From contig CAMKEM010000023.1 in NCBI GenBank assembly GCA_946411565.1, positions 1-43,050 on the forward strand: a stretch of 43,050 nt of DNA, read 5' to 3'. The stretch is from an uncultured Prevotellaceae bacterium. GTDB taxonomy: Bacteria > Bacteroidota > Bacteroidia > Bacteroidales > Bacteroidaceae. Each line of letters begins with the position of its first letter. Within the stretch, counting starts at the first letter, position 1. Made by a program: the position numbers and the translations under genes. A model generated the notes under the pieces. It searched no databases and had not been told where the DNA came from. It saw nothing but the letters and a program-made list of their open reading frames with translations. This document shows positions 39,402 through 43,050 of this stretch, piece by piece.

Positions 39402-41507
39402 ATGGAATTTCAGAATTTCACAATCCTAAAGCGTGACGGGTCACGCGACCAGTTCTCTCTGGATAAGATTATGACTGCCATCATCAAGGCATTCGAGGCT
39501 GTTGATGAGACTTATAGTATTGGGTCTATCTCAAAGATTATCAGTCACTTGGATATTAAGGATGATATCAAGGTGGAGGATATTCAGAATCAGGTTGAGA
39601 TTGCGCTCATGAAGGAAGGCTACTTTAGTGTGGCTAAGGCTTTCATGCTCTATCGTCAGAGTCATACTGAGGATCGTGAGACACTTGACAAGCTGAATTT
39701 CCTTACCGCATATATGGAGGCTGCTAATGCTGCAACTGGTTCAAAGTTTGACGCGAACGCAAATGTTGAGCATAAAAATATTGCAACTCTTATCGGTGAG
39801 TTGCCAAAATCAAACTTCATTCGTCTGAACCGTCGTCTCTTGACTGACAGAATAAAGAAGATGTACGGCAAGGAGTATGCTGACAAATACATCGACCTCC
39901 TCACTCACCATTTTATATATAAGAATGATGAGACTTCCATTGCGCCTTACTGTGCTTCAATAACCATGTATCCTTGGCTCATTGGTGGCACTACTGGCAT
40001 TGGTGGAAATTCTACAGCTCCTACGAACCTCAAGAGCTTCTGTGGTGGCTTCGTGAACATGGTGTTCATCGTTAGCTCTATGCTCTCTGGTGCTTGTGCA
40101 ACTCCTGAGTTCCTGATGTACCTTAATTACTTCATCGGCAAGGAGTATGGTGTAGATTATTGGCAGCACGCAGACAAGGTTGTTGATCTTTCTCTCCGTC
40201 AGCGTACAATCGACAAGATCATCACAGATTGCTTTGAGCAGATTGTATATTCTATCAACCAGCCAACAGGTGCTCGTAACTTCCAGGCAGTATTCTGGAA
40301 TGTGGCTTACTATGATAAGTACTACTTTGAGTCACTTTTCGGCAACTTCTACTTCCCAGACGGAAGCCAGCCTGACTGGAACGGGCTTTCTTGGTTGCAG
40401 AAGCGCTTCATGAAGTGGTTCAACAAGGAGCGTACAAAGACTGTTCTGACATTCCCTGTTGAGACAATGGCTCTTCTTGCCGACAATGGTGAGTGCCGTG
40501 ATAAGGAGTGGGGCGACTTTGCTGCAGAGATGTATGCAGAGGGACATTCTTTCTTCACATATATGAGTGATAATGCCGATTCTCTGTCTTCTTGCTGCCG
40601 TCTGCGCAATGAGATTCAGGATAATGGCTTCTCTTATACCCTCGGTGCAGGTGGTGTAAGTACAGGTTCAAAGTCTGTGCTCACCGTGAACCTCAACCGT
40701 TGTATTCAGTATGCTGTAAACAATGGTAAGGACTACAAGCAGTATCTTGAGGAGGTTATCGACCTCTGTCATAAGGTTCAGCTTGCATACAACGAGAATC
40801 TGAAGGATCTTCAGGAGCATGGTATGCTTCCTCTGTTTGATGCTGGTTATATTAATATGAGCCGTCAGTATCTCACAATCGGCGTTAATGGTCTTGTAGA
40901 GGCTGCTGAGTTCATGGGACTTGAGATTACAGCTAATGACAAGTACAAGGAGTTCGTTCAGGGTGTTCTCTCTATCGTGGAGAAACTCAACAAGCAGTAT
41001 CGCACAAAGGATGTTCTCTTCAACTGTGAGATGATTCCTGCTGAGAACGTGGGTGTAAAGCATGCTAAGTGGGATCGTGAGGATGGTTACTTCGTGCCAC
41101 GCGACTGCTACAACTCATATTTCTATGTAGTAGAGGACGAGAGCCTTAATATCGTGGATAAGTTCAAGCTCCACGGCGCTCCATACATCGAGCACCTCAC
41201 GGGTGGTAGTGCTCTTCACATGAACCTTGAGGAGCATCTTTCAAAGGCTCAGTATAAGCAGTTACTTAAGATTGCGGCTAACGAGGGCTGTAACTACTTC
41301 ACATTCAATATTCCTAACACTATCTGTAACGAGTGTGGATGTATCGACAAGCGTTATCTGCATGAGTGTCCTAAGTGTCATTCAAAGAATGTTGACTACA
41401 TGACTCGTATCATCGGTTATCTGAAGCGTGTGAGCAACTTCTCTCAGGCTCGTCAGGAAGAGGCAAGTCGTCGCTACTACGCTGGTCAGAACAAGATGAC
41501 TGTGTAA
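39402..41507 (+). CDS. nrdD: Anaerobic ribonucleoside-triphosphate reductase
   Basis: NrdD is the class III, glycyl-radical ribonucleotide reductase that makes dNTPs without oxygen. It has 701 aa. An N-terminal ATP-cone (about 3-95, FTILKRDGSRDQFSLDKIM) senses dATP/ATP. The central barrel includes TGARNFQAVFWNVAYYDKYY, SDNADSLSSCCRLRNE and TLGAGGVSTGSKSVLTVNLN. The C-terminus has a four-Cys zinc site C642/C645/C656/C659 and the glycyl-radical loop RIIGYLKRVS with G672. The activating enzyme nrdG lies 29 bp downstream. Promoter and tandem leader hairpins suggest oxygen- or supply-dependent control, but no known operator was recognised. Confidence 0.97.
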   Translation: MEFQNFTILKRDGSRDQFSLDKIMTAIIKAFEAVDETYSIGSISKIISHLDIKDDIKVEDIQNQVEIALMKEGYFSVAKAFMLYRQSHTEDRETLDKLNFLTAYMEAANAATGSKFDANANVEHKNIATLIGELPKSNFIRLNRRLLTDRIKKMYGKEYADKYIDLLTHHFIYKNDETSIAPYCASITMYPWLIGGTTGIGGNSTAPTNLKSFCGGFVNMVFIVSSMLSGACATPEFLMYLNYFIGKEYGVDYWQHADKVVDLSLRQRTIDKIITDCFEQIVYSINQPTGARNFQAVFWNVAYYDKYYFESLFGNFYFPDGSQPDWNGLSWLQKRFMKWFNKERTKTVLTFPVETMALLADNGECRDKEWGDFAAEMYAEGHSFFTYMSDNADSLSSCCRLRNEIQDNGFSYTLGAGGVSTGSKSVLTVNLNRCIQYAVNNGKDYKQYLEEVIDLCHKVQLAYNENLKDLQEHGMLPLFDAGYINMSRQYLTIGVNGLVEAAEFMGLEITANDKYKEFVQGVLSIVEKLNKQYRTKDVLFNCEMIPAENVGVKHAKWDREDGYFVPRDCYNSYFYVVEDESLNIVDKFKLHGAPYIEHLTGGSALHMNLEEHLSKAQYKQLLKIAANEGCNYFTFNIPNTICNECGCIDKRYLHECPKCHSKNVDYMTRIIGYLKRVSNFSQARQEEASRRYYAGQNKMTV

Positions 41508-41536
41508 TATACAAAAAGGAGATTTCAACCACATAA

Positions 41537-42010
41537 ATGAAATATGTTAATACAGGAGTGGTCTTTCAGGAAATACCTGATGAGACCACTCTCTCCATAA
41601 ATATAAGTAACTGCCCATGTCATTGTATGGGCTGTCATAGTGAATATCTGTGGGATGATGTCGGTATGCCGCTTAACGTGATGTCGCTGAAGCCGATGCT
41701 TGATGAATATGGTGGGGATGTGACGTGTATTGCCTTTATGGGTGGTGATGCCGAGCCTCGTGAGGTGGATGTGCTTGCGGCTTACGTGAAGAAGACTTGC
41801 CCACATCTCAAGACTGCGTGGTATAGTGGGTATAGCGACATTTCAAAGGAAATTCATCTGAAGAACTTTGATTTTATCAAGGTGGGGCCTTATGTTCAGC
41901 GTCTTGGTGGTCTTGATCACGAAACGACCAACCAGCGTTTGTATAGGGTAGAGGATGGTAAGAATCTCGTGGATATAACTTCACGCTTTTGGAAAAAACA
42001 TAATTTTTAA
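41537..42010 (+). CDS. nrdG: Anaerobic ribonucleotide reductase-activating protein
   Basis: This radical-SAM activase generates the glycyl radical on NrdD. The 157-aa protein carries the CxxxCxxC cluster motif as C26, C30 and C33 (NCPCHCMGCHSEYLWDD). The CIAFMGGDAEPREV stretch is the SAM-binding GGE-like motif, here GGD. It is the short form usual for NrdG. It lies directly downstream of nrdD and 4 bp upstream of kdsA, so it is co-transcribed with both. Confidence 0.94.
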   Translation: MKYVNTGVVFQEIPDETTLSINISNCPCHCMGCHSEYLWDDVGMPLNVMSLKPMLDEYGGDVTCIAFMGGDAEPREVDVLAAYVKKTCPHLKTAWYSGYSDISKEIHLKNFDFIKVGPYVQRLGGLDHETTNQRLYRVEDGKNLVDITSRFWKKHNF

Positions 42011-42014
42011 AACT

Positions 42015-42803
42015 ATGAAACCAATTTTTATTGCAGGTCCTTGTGTTATTGAGTCTTCTGAGCTGTTGGATGTAGTGGCTCAGAAACTTGTGGCTATAAA
42101 CAAGGCTCTTGGTACGGATATAATTTTCAAGGCTTCGTTTGACAAGGCGAACAGAACGAGTATAACGTCTTTCCGTGGTCCTGGTATGGAGCGTGGACTT
42201 CAGATGCTTGCGGATGTTAAGGAGAAGTATGGTCTTCGTCTTTTGACTGATATTCACGAATCTTGTCAGGCAGCTCCAGTAGGGGAGGTGGTAGATGTTA
42301 TTCAGATTCCTGCTTTCCTTTGCCGTCAAACGGATCTTCTTGTGGCTGCTGCAAAGACTGGTAAGACCGTGAATATAAAGAAGGCTCAGTTCCTTAGTGG
42401 TGCTGATATGAAGTATCCTGTGCAGAAGGTTCTTGATACAGCCAAGCAAGCCAACGCCCAACACCCATTAACTAACACCCAAGAGGTGTGGCTGACAGAG
42501 CGAGGAAATTCCTTCGGATATAATAATCTTGTCGTAGATTTCCGTAACATTCCAGATATGCTTGAGATTGTGCCTCGTGTGATAATGGATTGTACGCATA
42601 GCGTTCAGCGTCCTGGAGGTGGCAATGGCTGTACTTCTGGTGATCGTCGCTTCGTGCCTGCTATGGCAATGGCAGCAAAGGCGTTTGGAGCAACTGGCTA
42701 TTTCTTCGAGGTTCATCCAGATCCAGACAAGGGATTGTCCGATGGTCCTAATATGCTGAAGTTGGATGATCTTCAGCCTTTGATTGAAAAGCTTCTTGCG
42801 TAA
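42015..42803 (+). CDS. kdsA: 3-deoxy-8-phosphooctulonate synthase
   Basis: KdsA condenses phosphoenolpyruvate with arabinose 5-phosphate to Kdo 8-phosphate for lipopolysaccharide. The length is 262 aa. The motifs FIAGPCVIES, KASFDKANRTS, the DIHESCQAAPVGEVVDVIQI strand, KKAQFLSG, DCTHSVQRPGG and EVHPDPDKGLSDGPNML are all present. C10 in the GPC motif marks the metal-dependent subclass (asparagine in the metal-free enzymes). An insertion of roughly eight residues at about 143-152 (KQANAQHPLTNTQEVW), unlike the family, is encoded by atypical C-rich sequence. It lies 4 bp after nrdG, so the gene shares the nrd transcript, an unusual functional mix. Confidence 0.95.
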   Translation: MKPIFIAGPCVIESSELLDVVAQKLVAINKALGTDIIFKASFDKANRTSITSFRGPGMERGLQMLADVKEKYGLRLLTDIHESCQAAPVGEVVDVIQIPAFLCRQTDLLVAAAKTGKTVNIKKAQFLSGADMKYPVQKVLDTAKQANAQHPLTNTQEVWLTERGNSFGYNNLVVDFRNIPDMLEIVPRVIMDCTHSVQRPGGGNGCTSGDRRFVPAMAMAAKAFGATGYFFEVHPDPDKGLSDGPNMLKLDDLQPLIEKLLA

Positions 42804-42842
42804 AATAACGTGAGTTCGATGAATTCGAAATAAATGCATCTC

Positions 42843-42864
42843 CGATGCTGAATTGACAATAATT
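42843..42864 (+). repeat. Dispersed 22-bp segment
   Basis: CGATGCTGAATTGACAATAA plus TT differs in one base from 33981-34002, which opens the yhhQ-queF palindrome. It lies just after kdsA without the matching second arm. Confidence 0.6.
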
Positions 42865-42920
42865 CTTCGAAAAGCTCAGGCGCTACGCGGAGTCCCAGTC
42901 TTACCAAGATTAATCACATA

Positions 42921-43040
42921 AAGAAAGGCTCGCTTACGCGAATTTGAGGAAAGTAAATTGGCAATAAATTTTATCAGTAAATTAATTTACTGGTTTAATT
43001 TACTTTCCCAATGATATACTCGCGTAAGCGAGCCTTTCTT
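42921..43040. repeat. Nested perfect palindrome at the right edge
   Basis: Perfect 21-bp arms lie at 42921-42941 and 43020-43040 (AAGAAAGGCTCGCTTACGCG plus A). Inside are perfect 12-bp arms GGAAAGTAAATT (42948-42959) with AATTTACTTTCC (42997-43008) and a 14-bp palindromic centre GTAAATTAATTTAC (42977-42990). Confidence 0.9.
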
Positions 43041-43050
43041 GTTGGAAGAA

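Overview
The window looks like a chromosomal segment of a Bacteroidales bacterium, most likely Prevotella or a close relative. Three things point there. Many genes are preceded by the Bacteroidetes -7 promoter box TAnnTTTG and lack Shine-Dalgarno sites. The gene content is typical of the group: long NusB followed by YajC, YbbR, CoaE and a DUF5606 protein, an L25/CTC protein, a C-terminal type IX secretion-like sorting tail, and a glycine-rich outer-membrane barrel. Intergenic DNA is AT-rich and full of palindromes. No rRNA, tRNA, IS transposase, prophage or CRISPR array was recognised.

Layout. 0-4 kb: two small accessory genes, a Nif3 / zinc-ribbon coiled-coil gene pair, and an XRE-type regulator flanked by a repeated 15-bp motif. 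4-8.1 kb: an AT-rich gene-free stretch, then a minus-strand unit agmatine deiminase - N-carbamoylputrescine amidase - holA (agmatine to putrescine, plus the clamp-loader delta subunit). 9-15.4 kb: minus-strand core genes lysS, gpsA, pgi and a beta-phosphoglucomutase-like HAD enzyme, with a four-helix-bundle gene inserted between lysS and gpsA and a plus-strand secreted protein inserted between gpsA and pgi. 15.9-21 kb: an Ala/Lys-rich lipoprotein, a Na/Pi cotransporter, aroB, two large palindromes and an SH3-like secreted protein. 21.5-25.3 kb: a large outer-membrane beta-barrel protein and a PAP2 phosphatase. 25.5-27.4 kb: rplY, pth and an S4-domain protein on the minus strand. 27.7-32.2 kb: nusB-yajC-ybbR-coaE-DUF5606-Ca/Na antiporter. 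32.2-34.6 kb: a lipoprotein, then a queuosine block in which a preQ1-I riboswitch-like element precedes a preQ0/preQ1 transporter, followed by queF. 34.7-37.7 kb: a long structured leader, a YD-repeat surface protein and a 51-residue peptide gene. 37.7-39.2 kb: almost pure palindromic and tandem repeats. 39.4-42.8 kb: nrdD-nrdG-kdsA.

The most striking non-coding signal is a set of intergenic palindromes sharing one architecture. Each arm is built from a short word repeated in tandem with a period of about 7, 9 or 11 bp, and the other arm carries the reverse complement. The words differ between loci, but the architecture recurs more than a dozen times. One 9-bp family (GGAGTACAA) sits in the intercistronic gaps of the minus-strand operons. 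In one copy its two arms enclose a complete four-helix-bundle (S23/IVS-type) gene, which suggests a mobile or RNA-borne element related to 23S rRNA intervening sequences. Two other members, at 8.4 and 38.4 kb, share a TATATA-rich palindromic centre despite unrelated arms and are each flanked by degenerate direct repeats.

All coordinates and alignments were read by eye. Functional calls rest on recognised motifs; no database search was run.
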